Shown piece after piece: positions 1 to 13,200 of a DNA stretch of 64,000 nucleotides. This DNA comes from Metridium senile (lineage: Eukaryota; Cnidaria; Anthozoa; Actiniaria; Metridiidae). The stretch's first letter is position 1. The number at the start of each line of letters is the position of its first letter. The notes under the pieces were generated by a model, which saw only the letters and a list, made by a program, of their open reading frames with translations, was not told the origin of the DNA and did not search any database. The stretch spans positions 16,497,581 to 16,561,580 of the forward strand of contig OX459098.1 in the NCBI GenBank assembly GCA_949775045.1, read 5' to 3'. Both the position numbers and the translations under genes were made by a program.

Positions 1-167
1 TTGCGCCATGCAACACAAATCAGGATTTGATCACTCAAGCCTTCGGTAAAGACCAGTCTACAAGAGCATTTATCATGTAACAAAACTATGATATAAATGT
101 CTATTTTCTCGTGTAGGTTAAGTAAAATCGCCAATTTCTATGTGGCAATTATATTTGCTGGAAACTA

Positions 168-427
168 CAATCTTGGCAAAAAGCAAAAACTAGTGAGACA
201 CATTAATGTTTTTTCTTTATTTTGACCTTCAACTGCACTTTTTGGCTATAATCCTCCCCTCCCCCTCCATGCAATGTTGGTTTTCAGTTAATATTTCATG
301 ACTGCCAGGCCAACATTGTGTAGTGGCGTGAGTGGTTTTGAAAACAAATTGAAGCCCTAAAAGCACGCTCATTACGGTAAAGTCTGATTTTGAAAAAAGG
401 TGTCTCACTTAGTTTTTGCCGAGATTG
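168..427. mobile_element. MITE, Tc1/mariner-like (TA target duplication)
   Basis: Terminal inverted repeats are visible: CAATCTTGGCAAAAA at the left and TTTTTGCCGAGATTG at the right, continuing inward through a shared AGTGAGACAC block. Both ends are flanked by TA (166-167 and 428-429), the duplication typical of Tc1/mariner transposition. There is no coding capacity. The superfamily is inferred from the TA only. Confidence 0.65.
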
Positions 428-3228
428 TAGCTAGAGGGTGAGCAGAATGGTGTAGACAACTGGTCACATACATTGACGAGTATAGTGAGCTTAGTATGCA
501 AATCATTAAAAATGGACTTACATCCAGCATGTTCTTCAATGAATTTTCAAGTTTGCTTGAGAATCTAATCTAGTTATTTGTAAATATATATTTGTATCTT
601 CATATATTTATATCAACTTGTATTTTTATATCAATTTGTAAGGGCATCTATAATTATTGGGATGCATTAGAAATAATTATTATTATTATTATTATAGCGC
701 TAGTGTTTAAAACCCGCATCTGAAGAAATTGTTGCTATGTATATATAATTGTCACTTGAGATTGTTACGTAAATACTGCTCGTATATTCCCAGCTCAAGA
801 AGAAAGACAACCTCTGGAACCAGAGTGCACAGGAAGCTGATCTCGAACAAAAATCCACTGAGATTTTAGAGTTCCAAGGAAGATTTGATTGTGCTAGTTC
901 AAAAGTTTGTTTTAATCAACACAGATTATTATAGTCCAAATGTACTTAAAGCCTAACAGAGCATATAGCAAACACCGAATAACAAAACTCGATTGAAGTT
1001 CTAATGGAATTCTTGATTCTCTAGGCAAATCGAACTATCGATTGCTGTACCCTCGGTAACACGAACTATTAATACACCGAACTGTTTTCTTATTTCGTTT
1101 GGAGGCCAGCTCCAGTTATCGAGGGTGGATTATACGTTCGCTAAGCAAACATAACGGTTTTCGAGTTCAAACAAAATGCCAAACAATAAGTCATTGACAA
1201 GTTAATGGAGCATAAAATCCAAGCGAGAATGTTGACTATGAGCGCCAATCAAACGCATCGAGAAACAATAGATGTCTAACACATGGTGTAACGTACTTTT
1301 ATAGAAAAAATGCCAAAAACAACTCTTTATAACGTGGAGTAACTCAGAAAACCAGCATGGTAAAATGAGTAACGAGTCATGAGCCTTCTGCCGATTTTTG
1401 CTCACTTTTGGAGTAAAAGTTGTTACAAGAACATCATACTACGATGAAGCAATATATAGTACAACATTCGCAACGATCAGAGAAGTGGAACTCGTCCCTT
1501 AATGCCACTGCTTCGCATGAAAACGTCGATGAAAATTTCGTAGGTAAGTTTGGTAAAAAAACCTTACGAGCACAGTTAGAAAATTCAAATTGGCTTGAAT
1601 GTGATCATATAGACTATATATTTAAAGTTTGTTTATCGATTGATTTCAAACTTATATGTACATGCATGCATTCCCTTAAACAAATCAAAGTTCCGGCATT
1701 ATTTGCGTAGCGAATCTTGAAAGCAAACATTGAGTGATCTTTTTCAAATTAAAGACAACTATTATAAATGCAATAAAAGTTTTACTTTTAAATACCATAT
1801 ACAGATGTGAGAAATATGATTTTTTGTATTTTCTTAATCATGTACAAATTTATTACTTCTTTATCAACGAATTATTTCGATATGTACAAGTTATAGCAAT
1901 AACTTAATTTATACTGCAAATTTATTCTGACTTATAACTTGTAGTTTGTTTTCAAAGTTCTATAACTTGTTTATGCATTTCCTAAAATCAAGACAAAAAA
2001 CGCTATATAAACGCTATACATATTTTTCCGACCCTAAAAGATACAAAGTTCTATCATTGATAATTATAAATTTATTGACTAAAATAAAAAATAATAATAA
2101 TAGTAAGAATGCACTAGAATAGGCAAATAAATACACAGATTTGTTCATATAAACTTGCTTTTTACATTAGAAAAAGAAAGAATGCACAACGAAAAAGCGA
2201 TATTTACAATGTGTAAAATTTATAGTGAAGTTAACATGACTAAGCTCAAAAAAGGAATATCAAAAAGACAGATTTCCAGATAATGTTACCTGAAATGTTC
2301 ATAAAGTACATGTGGACTCCACAAGGTAAATCATCCTGGGGGCGGATACACACTTATTTCAAAAAAAGGTTGCGGCTTAAGCATCAAGCCATGATGATAA
2401 ATACTGTTTTTGAGAACGGTAATGTAATGAAATCCGACTTGCATTCTAAATAATTATAAATGTAAATATATTTACATTTTTTTTTTGATGATAACAAGTG
2501 TAATTTCAGTACATTACCAACACAAAACCAGCATTCATTTCGGTCTTGGCTTGATCATGATTGCTACGTTGCTAAAGCCGCTACAACGATTTTAAAAAGG
2601 TGTATACTAGAACATGCTGATGTTTTACATGACTGCTAAGTTTAATATTTCCTGTTTGTGTAAGCAAGGCCTCACGAGAGTCTACGCAAGGGGCAAGTGG
2701 ACAATACATAAACGATAAACACTAAGCCTATAATTCACGCGTATATCCGGATATTTTTGAATATTCCACAACGTTTTTGTTGCGGTAAATGACCTCCGTA
2801 CCACATGCATATATGGTTCAATCATTTGAATGCACCCATTCAATGACTAAGTGAGTACGGCATGGGTGTTCGAGCACTCTATGCTATCACCGCTGTGGTC
2901 AGTTCGAGTTTGTTTGATGTGCTGTACTCTACCATGCCACTAGACCAGACTCTATGGGGAATGAGGATTGGAAAAAGACATTTCAAAACGTTTGGCAAAG
3001 GCAAAATGGACTCATCTCAATGCCTTATGGTATTTGCCAATAGAATTTGAGCACATCCATTTTGGAAAGGTTGCTAAATAGCGAAGCAAAATAAACATGA
3101 GACTAAAAATCCTTTCCTTCTTGAACATGAGAATTAAGTTCGAACATCCTTGTTGAAATGGGTGGAAGCATATAATTCCTTTACTTCTTGATGACAGTCT
3201 AACTTATAGGCAAAACATTTGAAATTGA
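428..3228. other. Intergenic AT-rich DNA, no gene recognised
   Basis: A short (ATT)n tract sits near 677-694. Small open frames, the longest 96 codons at 1420-1710, show no recognisable domain, no codon bias and no convincing splice context. I see no RNA gene here. Confidence 0.6.
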
Positions 3229-3230
3229 TA

Positions 3231-3512
3231 CACCCTTCCCGAGAAACTTTGTCACCCGTGAAGTGAAAAGCCTACAAGCTAGTAGCGCAGGGGATTATGG
3301 GTTACCTATGTATACTTTATTAGAACGCAGGGATTTCATGGCCACATTGCCACACTTAATTGTCAATATGTTATTGAGAAATGTCCATTTTAACTTATCA
3401 AACAACAAGAAAGGCGTTCCGAATGCACATTTAGTTTCTGAACTGATCCATGATCCTTTGTGCCACTAGCTTGTGTGCTTTTCACGGGTGACAAACTTTC
3501 TCGGAAAGGGTG
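3231..3512. mobile_element. MITE, TA-flanked inverted-repeat element
   Basis: The left arm begins CACCCTTCCCGAGAAACTTT and the right arm ends with its imperfect reverse complement (TTTCTCGGAAAGGGTG). The arms run about 50 bp and include GTCACCCGTGAA and ACAAGCTAGT. TA flanks both ends (3229-3230 and 3513-3514). Non-coding. Confidence 0.7.
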
Positions 3513-3544
3513 TATAAGCCTGAATTGGAATACTTTTTCCACCT

Positions 3545-3568
3545 GGTCCGTACAAACACGTACGGACC
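3545..3568. repeat. Short perfect hairpin
   Basis: GGTCCGTAC and GTACGGACC are separated by a 6-nt loop. The same GTCCGTAC/GTACGGAC words recur in the inverted repeat just downstream, so this may be a remnant of the same element family. Confidence 0.5.
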
Positions 3569-3634
3569 CGCTACTCGAAACATCACAACAAAAATGGCGC
3601 GCGCCGGGCAAAATACGGGTCATATGATAAAAAA

Positions 3635-3774
3635 CTTATTGACTGAGTTAGGTCGGGCCGTACGGGAAAATATTTGGCTCTTGGTCATTTGTACGGACCT
3701 CGCAACGCTCGTTCCGTACGTCATGACCGCGAGCCAAATATTTTCCCGTACGGCCCTCCCACTAAGTCAATAAG
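3635..3774. mobile_element. Inverted-repeat element (MITE-like) of 140 bp
   Basis: The arms share CTTATTGACT, then GGGCCGTACGGGAAAATATT and TGGCTC, reading inward from both ends, around a short centre with more GTACGGA words. Almost the whole element is palindromic. No clear target duplication was found. Confidence 0.6.
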
Positions 3775-4442
3775 TACTTAATATCGTGGCCATCATTTTT
3801 CAAATATTTGGTGGACGCCCGAAATTCTTTTCGGTCAAAAAATGAATAATTAGCAAGGGCAACCTTTTTGAAATAGGTGTCAGATTCAGGAAGAATGTAA
3901 TCGGATGTGTATTGCATGGCCCTACGCTTTGTGATATATAAAGTGAACTTGAACTTAATGATGAATAGAACTGCATGTGGATGCGTAACGCGAAACCGCA
4001 ACAAAAACTTTGTTGACTTAAAAACACACGTGGAACACGCCTCGAGTTCAAAAATGTATCAATATAGACGTAGTTGGCCATTGTGGAAGCTAAAAATGCA
4101 GTCTAGTCATATTTGATCAAAAAATATCAATAAAATGCAGCCAAATGGACGTATATCAGTGTGTTTTTGATAGAATAGTTCCCATCAGACTGTGAAACAA
4201 TTACTAATAGTCAGTGTTTAATAGTATCTAATATTCATATAATATATATTTCAACAAAAGAAAACAATAGTGTCTATAAGCTTAGTTATTATTTCAGTCC
4301 CGTAAAAATCACTCTATATTCTATTTATCATTTAAGTCTCAGTTACTACGATCTCATGTGATTTGCTTTGCATGTATCATACAACAGATTGACTTAGCAG
4401 CACATCGTAAGGTAAAACAAATTGAAAACGTCTTAGACAAGG

Positions 4443-4832
4443 CAAGGGAGCACGGCAGACTGTTGTTTGTGGTTTGGATATATTCGTTCTTTTGAAGGTT
4501 TTATATTACAACCATCTTTTCAAGTTTTAAATTGCATAAACGGCTTTTTTCGTCAATCGACTGACCAGTTAAAATGCGGGCACAACTATCATTGCCGAGC
4601 GAGTCCCGTAGGGACGAGTAATGTACGAGTGTCACCCGAGAGTTGTAACTCCCCGCGAGCCCCTTCGGGACTCGCTCGCAGAGGCAGGCGCGCCCGCATT
4701 TTTCCCTTGCTGGCGGATAGTCCCATTAATCTGTTGATGTAATTTAAAACGTTGAAAAGATCGTTGTAATTTAAAACCTTCAAAAGATCGAATATATCCA
4801 AACCACAAACAACAGTCTGCCGTGCTCCCTTG
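4443..4832. mobile_element. MITE with long TIRs and 7-bp target duplication
   Basis: The terminal inverted repeats start CAAGGGAGCACGGCAGACTG and extend about 85 bp. The 7-bp direct repeat GACAAGG flanks the element exactly (4436-4442 and 4833-4839). The centre is GC-rich and holds further hairpins (GTCCC-GTA-GGGAC near 4610 and a GAGCCCCTTCGGGACTC arm near 4660). A CAAGGG terminus with a 7-8 bp duplication would suit a hAT-like element, but that assignment is inference. It lies about 120 bp upstream of the C2-gene exon, within the presumed preceding intron. Confidence 0.75.
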
Positions 4833-4951
4833 GACAAGGGACGCACCACAAGATATTGATGGTCAAATATCTAATGTTTCGTCCCTAGGGGGTTGATACA
4901 ACTGATGGAGTATACTATGACTCTGTTACTGACTTCAATCTATTTTCACAG

Positions 4952-5622
4952 TTCCTCTACCCGCCATCATCCTACTTGGTATCCTAGGAGCCTGTCTGAT
5001 TATTGTCATCATCCTTTACTTACTACTTAGACATAATGAAAACAAACTTATGGACAAAGCTGGCGGCAAAGGCCGGCGCATGACCATTGAGTATAAAGCT
5101 GGTTTACTAAATGATGAGGTGGACTGGGACGAGGAGGAACAAATGATTCCTGTTTCAGGACGAGAGTTCATTCAAAAACACGAGGAGTTTTACGCTCTGC
5201 CACCTGTACGAACCGCAGTTTTAGTCGTGTCGGTGACGTTTTCGTCTCGAATCGGACGACTTTTTGTCGAGATAATTCAACTAGAATCATTCGCTAAAGA
5301 AGTAATGCGTTCTGGTATCGCTTCCTCCGTGTCGGTTCACGCGAGATTACAACCACTGCCCGACCAGTTTCGACACAAGACCTCATCGAAAGCAATATCG
5401 AAGCCGATTTTTAACGAAAGGTTTGCATTCGACGGTTTTTGTCGACGCGACTTGGAGAAATGTTGGTTTCGATTTCGCGTCTACTCGAGTAAATCTTTAG
5501 GGCGAGATAAACTTCTTGGACAAGTGGTTGTTGGTGTCATGGAGTTTGAGTTGGATGGGACATGGTCGACGCTAAACTTGGATGTTGCTCCAAGTGAAGA
5601 TGTACACAGGTTGTTCAAGTAG
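4952..5622 (+). CDS. Terminal exon of a single-C2, membrane-anchored synaptotagmin-like protein (partial)
   Basis: A 3' splice acceptor (TATTTTCACAG) ends at 4951 and an open frame runs to the TAG at 5620-5622. The first complete codons give PLPAIILLGILGACLIIVII, a strongly hydrophobic single transmembrane helix, then LRHNENK, an acidic stretch (DWDEEE) and a beta-rich C2-like domain of about 130 residues. Familiar C2 features are present: SSRIGRLFVEIIQLE for strands 1-2, PIFNERFAF, then GRDKLLGQVVVG. The first methionine (5050) lies inside the exon and is not the true start, because the transmembrane helix precedes it and the exon enters with two bases of a split codon. The aspartates that bind calcium in classical synaptotagmin C2 loops are largely absent, so a calcium-independent C2 is likely. 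Upstream exons were not found in the window and may lie left of it or be too short to recognise. Ferlin-like or other C2 families cannot be excluded. Confidence 0.75.
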
Positions 5623-5703
5623 AGAAAAGATTGTAAATAGATTAGTTTTACATAAAGATAGAAATATAGTTTTTATATTTTCTTTTTTTAAGACGTCCGC
5701 TGT

Positions 5704-5709
5704 AATAAA
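5704..5709 (+). promoter_or_regulatory. Candidate poly(A) signal of the C2 gene
   Basis: AATAAA lies about 80 nt after the stop codon. It is a plausible polyadenylation signal by position only; further AATAA-type words occur near 5897. Confidence 0.4.
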
Positions 5710-5924
5710 ACTTGCCGTGCAACATTCAAAAGTTGTGCAAATTCTGTTCGCACAAGCTATAACACTCACGAAACATTTTCAAAATCAATAATATCAATAT
5801 TTATGTATGCATGTAGGGTATAATAACATATATTAGAGTAAAATTGTGCAAGATATCGTTGTGCAACAGTTCATTCATTCATTTGTTTCTATGCATCTAA
5901 TAATAAATGAAATTTTTCGAACTT

Positions 5925-6165
5925 ATAGCCCTTCGTATTGGCTTAAAGGCTCCAAACGTCAGTAAAGTAAAGTCAACATTTCTTACGGTGTTACGAATTT
6001 CATTCTATTACCTATAGTTTACTGATAAAACACCAACGCAGCCTTAGTCTCTCTCGCAGCCGTGTTTAGCCTCGTCACGCAACGTTCCCTGAGGAGGAAC
6101 ACACGACACTAATAACGGCTGCGACGGACAGTAACCCAGCCTAGTTTACTCACTAGTTCCCATCT
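5925..6165. repeat. Dispersed repeat, copy 1
   Basis: This block (GCCCTTCGTATTGGCTTAAA, then CTTACGGTGTTACGAATTTC, then ACTCACTAGTTCCC) recurs in diverged form at about 29665-29815 in the same orientation. Neither copy is coding. The family is unknown to me. The stretch to 6963 otherwise shows only AT-rich non-coding sequence. Confidence 0.55.
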
Positions 6166-6963
6166 AATAATAAGGTAATTGTGAATAGAAAGGTCAAACA
6201 TTACTTATGGGTTTATGGACCTTTGTCTAAATTCTCACTAATATTAAAACAAAAACAGTTAATATTAATAACATTTTAATGTCCCAAGAATGGTATTTTA
6301 TTTGACAGAGTTTTCATGTATTATTACTTTAAAAATATTTACTGTAATTGTTATAAATCCTATTATATGATCATTTCAGAATTTCATTATATATCACTTA
6401 ATTTAGCTAACTATGCATGTCGATGCTCGTGGTTTAAACATGGATTTAGTTTAGTTTTTTACGGTTCCCGTACTATTTGTTAACAAATATTAAACTTTTT
6501 TTACTTTTTGTAATTTTGAACTACATGTACATACGTTACATTGGACCAGCAGGTTTTGTTTTTTTCAATAGAATAAACAACTAAATAGCTTTGAAATTCT
6601 CTGAACAAAAACATGCACCTCAAAGCCAAAGGAAAACAAATTTCATCTATTAAAATCTGATTTCATTCGAGCGATTCGTCACTTTTAACTTAAAAGTTTA
6701 TAAAATAATATTTTCAGAAAAAGTATATTATTTTTTTTTTCAATTAGGCTAACAATTGAATAAGTTACTTTTATAAAGTCTTCATAAAGACGTCTTATGA
6801 GAAAAAACAAAATCATGTTGAAAGACTCGTACTTGTGCTGTTTCGGAACTGAAGTTTTTTTTAAATGATGTCAAAATGGAGGTCCTTTATTCGTTAAGAG
6901 GGACATTAAATAAACGTATTTTTAGGATGTAATAATATGAAGGGCTATTATTTCCCCTTCATA

Positions 6964-7114
6964 GTTCCCTGCGCCATCTTGAAAGGTAACCGGGCCTTTG
7001 AATCAAAGAGAGACGAACGTTGAGCGTGCATTAATGCTAGAGACTATTGAAAGCTCAACGTTCATCTCGCTTCGATACAAAGGCCCGGTTACCTTTCAAG
7101 ATGGCGCAGGGAAC
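6964..7114. mobile_element. MITE with about 40-bp inverted repeats
   Basis: The left arm GTTCCCTGCGCCATCTTGAA continues into AGGTAACCGGGCCTTTG; the right arm is its near-perfect reverse complement ending GCGCAGGGAAC. It lies just past the 3' end of the CoA-transferase gene and may contribute to its 3' UTR. No clear target duplication. Confidence 0.65.
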
Positions 7115-7284
7115 AGTGAATGGGACTATTGTATTAATGAAAATATTCTATAGCCAAAACAGAATAAGACGGAATCAACATGTTGAACGATTTCACCTGG
7201 GTTGCACTGCAGTCTTTTTTTCATCACATTAAGGGGCAGTCCAGTCATATTTTAAAAGCCAAGGATTAAAGTACAGTACATTGT

Positions 7285-10200
7285 TTAGTCTGGTGATGGC
7301 ATGCAGTTTAATCGTTCAAAGGCAGCTTTCTCAAGGCTTTCTCTATGATCGGGATGAGCAACCTTAATCAGTTCGTAAGCACGTTGACGAAGGTTTTTGC
7401 CAAACAAGTGTGCTATGCCATACTCCGTGACTAGATAATGAATGTGAGCCCTTGTTGTAACTACTCCACCTCCTGTATACAGATACAAACATGAAGTCAT
7501 TCATTGAATAAAGAAGAAAGACAACGATAAACAAGGACAAGAAACAAAAAAAAAACAACAACAACAAGGAATTACAAAAAAAAAAACAGTGGAAAATAAT
7601 ATTTAAGGAAAAGGATGCAGAAAAATATGAAAAGAAAGGTATATGAATGAGGAAGAAATGGAAGGATAAGGAAGGGAATGAAGATGAAACGGACAAGGGA
7701 AGGAAAGGAGAGAGAAGAGAAGTGAATAACTTGAGAAATTTCGATCCACGAACTAAAATGGAATGGGAAGGGAAAGGAAAGAAGAAATGGAGAAAAAAGG
7801 GGATGAGAGGGAAGGGAATGAGAGGGACGGGAAGGGAATGAGAGGGAAGGGACGGGAAGGGAATGAGAGGGAAGGGACGGGAAGGGAATGAGAGGGAAGG
7901 GACGGGAAGGGAATGAGAGGGAAGGAACGGGAAGGGAAAGAGAGGGAAAGGACGAGAAGGGAATGAGAGGGAAGGGAATGAGAGGGAAGGGAATTAGAAG
8001 GAAGGGAATGAGAGGGAAAGGAATGAGAGGGAGGGGGAATGAAATAGAAGGATGAGAAGCAAGGGAAGGAAAGGAAAGGGAAAGGGAAGGGAAGGGAAGG
8101 AGAGTTTTACAGTGAAACTTACCCTGTTTTAAGAAAGGAACTATCTTTGATTGCCCTTTGCTTGTAATTGAGTTGATAGCTAGGATAGGTTTACCAAGGC
8201 CGTCCTCTCCTAAAGCTGCACTACGTAGAAAGTCAACCTGCCCTCCCACACCTGAATAACAGTCAAACAAGAAAATCACTACATTACTATTTACAGTGAC
8301 ACACACTAAAGATGTCCTTATATAACCTCTTTCCCAGGACCCTCTCCCTTCCACTCCACCCTAAAGCGAAGGGAGAGGGCACTGGAAACAAGGTTGGACA
8401 TATATTGAGAAAAATGCTCAATAAATAGCCAACAATTGACATTTCAATTAAATCCCTCACTATTTCTTATTTACTAAAACAAATAAATAAAATAAATAAA
8501 TAAATAAAACAAAGAAGTTAATATTAATTAAAAACAAATCATATAAAATCAATAAAATAAATAAAACAAATAAAATAAATAAATAAAATAAATAAAAAAG
8601 ATTTCAAAATAAATAAATAAATAAATAATGATGGGCAGAAGGCATAAAGCCTAGAACAAAAATTAAATATAATATTTCCCAATAACAAATACAATAACAA
8701 GTTAACTGCAGAACACCACTGCAAAAGAAGGCTCTTACCTGAGTACATCCTGGTTCCAATGGAGTCAGACACAACTTGTCCAGTGAGATCAACCTCAATG
8801 CAGGAATTGATCGCTGTGACTTTTGGATTTTGACTGGCTATGGATACACGGTTGGTAAAACCAACATCCATCATAACTACAAGCAAACAAATATTGAATG
8901 AAAGTTAAATAAGTTATTTTGTATTCATTGTTCGTAATTATTCTCGGTAAAATCCTCTAAATAAATAAATAAATATATAAAAAAAAACAGCTTTATAGAT
9001 CATATCTTACCTACAAATGGATTATTGTCAATAAATTCAAAGACTTTCTTGGTACCAATGACAAAACTGCTGACTATACGTCCAGGAAGAATGTTTTTCT
9101 TCTCATTAGTGATAGCACCAGACTCTGCCAGGTCAACCACACCATCACTGAACATCTCAGAATGTATACCAATATCTTTGTGATTCATTAACTCTGCAAG
9201 ACTTGCATCAGGGATAGTGCCAATGCCTACAATACAAAACAAGATTAAAAACATCACTACCAAATATACAATGGCTATCCTGCTTTCTGATTGGTCACAT
9301 TTCTTAGGGTGTGGGATAACATTTTATAAAACTCATTAATTATTCATGAATAATTTACAATACATATACAGTACACTGATACACCTATTTCAAAAAACGT
9401 TGTCGCAATCAAAGCTGCAGTCCACACTCTGAAGCCTGCAAAGTATGTCGGTATTTCTTCTCTTGCAATCGATTTTATATCTACCATTACTGCAACAACT
9501 TGTTATGGTAACATAACAGAAACACATAAAACAAAACTATGCTATAAATAATACAAATAAATTGTTCTAGAAAAAAAGTGCAAGAAATCATAAATTATGT
9601 TCATATTACCGACATCCTTTGCAGGCTTCCGACTAATTAGCTCAGTGGATAGAGCTTCGGATTACTGTACAGAAGGACTGGGTTCAAACCCCGGCCGGAC
9701 CATTACTCAGGGTCTTTAAATAATTGAGAAGAAGTTGCTGCCTTTGATTCTTAAAAAATCTACAAATGATCAGAACTTCACGTCCTCTCGGATAGCAACG
9801 TAAAATGTCTCTCAAAAAAAATAAAAAAAAATAAATAAATAACAACATTGAGGGACGTAAAAGAACTCTGTGTTCAGATTTTTGAAATAAGTGTATATGC
9901 AAGTGACAACATCCACAAGACTTACCCATTTGTAAAGTTGCTCCATCATCTACAAGGTTCTCTGCGATTAGTTTTCCAATTTTCCTGTCCTCGTCTGAGA
10001 TTTTCCCTGGTTTATGTTCATGCAGTGGGAAGTCAGCCACAGTCAGGCAGTCAAGATGAGACTGGTGAATGCCGCCAGGACCATGAGTACGTGGGCATTG
10101 TGGATTTACAAGCCCTGAATTATGGAAAGAACATTACATTCAAGTAAAAGAGATTTACAAAACCTATTTAGAATAAAAACTAACGCAAGAATATGACGTT

Positions 10201-13200
10201 TTGGAGTCATCTTGACTCAATTTTCAAGGCTTTAAAAATTACTGTTAACGTTTACATAATAACCAGCATCTTTTTACTGGTCCTAAATTGGCACAAGAAC
10301 TTTTCAATAAGTGACCAGGAGGAAGCCACAATGAAAGACATTACAAGAACACAGGAGATGAACTAGTTGTGACTTGCAGGACCTAATTCATTGTTGTAAG
10401 TTTTAATCTTTGCATTCTTGTTGGATTTCTGGATAATCAAAAATGTTTTTTTAATTATTGAATTAAAATGTGATGGTCTTCTTCCCTATCTATTTAAAGT
10501 ATTAAGTATCACCATCATTATTATCACCATTGTAGGTCTTCTGGTACAGTGCGGCAAAGAGTGTCAGAACTGGATGACTTTTCACCCCCCTTTTTGCAGT
10601 AAAGTCCCGTTTTAGCAAAGAAAAGCGGGCACATAATAGGATATTTGCACTCTTGTGTCTGCCGTTATCCACCAAAAGGATATCAAAGTTCACCCCCTTG
10701 TCAAATTTCTGGATTCGCACCTGCAGATTATGTGGCAATAAAGATAATTATGCGGTCCAAGATTAGGCGATTTTCCTCCCGGATCTATTTAATGATAATA
10801 TTATGATTTCTTTGGGTGAAAACCAATCATATAATGTATATAAAAAGACAAAAATTATTGCAAAACATTGTGTGGGTTATCGTTGAATCGCCAACTGATC
10901 CAAAAAATATTTTCACAGCTTATAATAATTGTGAAAATTTTCAAAAATATGTGATTTTTATACAATTTTGAGATTTTAGGTGAATTGTGCAGAATAAGCC
11001 TTTTGCAACAACAGGTCACGTGACCCTTCTCCTTCTATATCGAACAGCTGTGTCCAAATGAGCATCAGACATGAATAGAGTACCTCAACATTAGTAAGAA
11101 GGCGAAATATCAGCTCATAAAATGTAACGCGAGGGAAATGGCATTAAATATAAAATTGAATATTTAAGCTTTGCCCACCAGAGCATATTTCCCATACAAA
11201 TCCTTATAAAATATTGAATGTTATATTTAATGCTACTTCTGATATGCTCAACATTAAGAGCTACAACTTTGGCTTATTACTAATATGGAGGTGCTCTTTT
11301 CATTTCTGATGTTCATTTTGACACAGCTGTTCGATTTAAAAGGGCAAGGGTCACGTGACCTGTTGTTGCAAAAGGCCTATTCAAAAACAATAGATACAGG
11401 AGAGTGTTCTGAGACTGATATCAACTTCAAAGTCACTATTCCAGAAGCCCTACCACTGTCATGTACTATCACCATTGTACCCACCTACAATGTACTTTGC
11501 ATTTTTAATAGCTGAACGAGTACAGTCAACACTGGGTCCAAGGGTACAGAACCCATGTTTGTCTGGTGGGCTGACTTGAATCAAGGCAACATCAAGCTCC
11601 ATCAGTTTACGATCAAACAACAATGGGATCTCACTCAAGAATATAGGTGTGAAGTCAGCTCTTCCTTCATTGATAGCTTTACGGCAGTTGGGACCAATGA
11701 ATAATGAGTTGTCTCTAAAAATACCTTCAATAAATGAAAATGAAAATAAGCTAATAAGTTAACAATAAGACTTTTTGTCTTGTAATGAACAGTTGCCGTT
11801 AGATAAAATGGATCAGAGATTAGAACGAAAGATTAGAATATGTACTGGCCAATAAGAAATCTTCTATCTCAAAACATCAAAAACAAGTGGGAAAAAAATA
11901 TCATTAGCTTTGAAATGAAGAATCTGGTAAAGTGCGTGTGTGATTGTGCGTATTATTATTTGTTTTTTTTCCCCGTAAAATTCTTATAGTCATAGATAAT
12001 TAGAAAAGTTAAAATACAAATTCGTAAAATATGTGTATTGTCGTTGTAAGTCGTCATGAATGTTTTTTATAATTTAGTCTATTAGAAATGTAAATAATAT
12101 TAACGTACTGTAGTTATCTCGTGTGTCACATTTATTGTGATAATGATGTGTGTGTGTGTGTTCTTTGTTAATTCTCAATAAAAAAAAGTAACAAAAAAAA
12201 AAAAGGATCAGAGAACTCTAAAAAGTTTTTCCTTAGAAATATGATATTGTTAATTTTATTTTTTGATCACCTATAATATTTTCATTGTACTCACAGTCAA
12301 TCTTTAAGCTTCCAGATTGCAATAGCAAATAATGGGTTAATTTCTTGTTTTTTTTTTAATGTTGAAAATAATTTCTTTTGTTGAAGATTACATCAACTTT
12401 AAGAACAGCGATGTGTCGTTTTGTATGATCAACAACTTTTATTATTTGACAATTGATCAAAAATGAATCTATAGAGTTGTCTCAGTAGTTGAAGTGTGAA
12501 GTAGAAATCTGTGTATACCTTCATATTCCTCACTAACATGTGGTGCAGGGCCATCTGTGTGGATATGAATCACCTCAACATTTTTCAAGTTAGCTGCCTT
12601 ACCCCATCTAGCCATGGCCTCCACTAGAGGGGTAGGGGTTGCAGCAGCACTATGGACATACACTTTCATACCTGATGAAAGACAAAAGTTTAAATATCAA
12701 CAGGTTCTCATTTAAATCTGTACTTTCCCATTTAAATCTGTACTTATGCAAATTTTGTTGATGTGTGCTAAACACGCAGATCAACCAATCCGAGTAGTTG
12801 ACTTCAGAAATAATATACTCTGATTGGTTGATCAGGTGTTTAGCACACATCAACATAATTTGCATAAGTACAGATTTAAATGGGAAAGTACAGATTTAAA
12901 TGGGAAACTGTTAATCATATAACCACACGTATAGCAGTTATATTGTAGTTACACTTGTTCTGAGAAACCTTTTTTTTCATGATTTCACAATCATGGAGTT
13001 ACAGAAAGTTTTTCATGAATCACAGTTTTAGAAATTGCGATGTTAACTCTGATGTTTCAACTAGGCAACATTTGGCGCTTGTTAGACAGATAATCAATAT
13101 TAACTGGATCTAACAGATATACAAAGAATAACACTGCTAGCAATAAACGTCTCATGCAGTTTACACAACCGTTTATATGAAAAAGTGGCAAGTTTTTCAC

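Noticed and set aside
1420..1710. 96-codon + strand frame as a small gene
   Set aside because: No signal peptide, domain, splice context or neighbouring exon supports it, and its length is within chance for AT-rich DNA.
7572..8354. 260-codon minus-strand frame rich in Ser, Phe, Leu and Pro
   Set aside because: Most of it is translation of the purine/pyrimidine minisatellite; only the GVGGQVDF...FLKQG part is exon 8 of the CoA-transferase.
9627..9703. Functional tRNA gene
   Set aside because: A and B boxes are present, but the 5' acceptor strand does not pair with the 3' strand and a SINE body with an A-rich tail follows.
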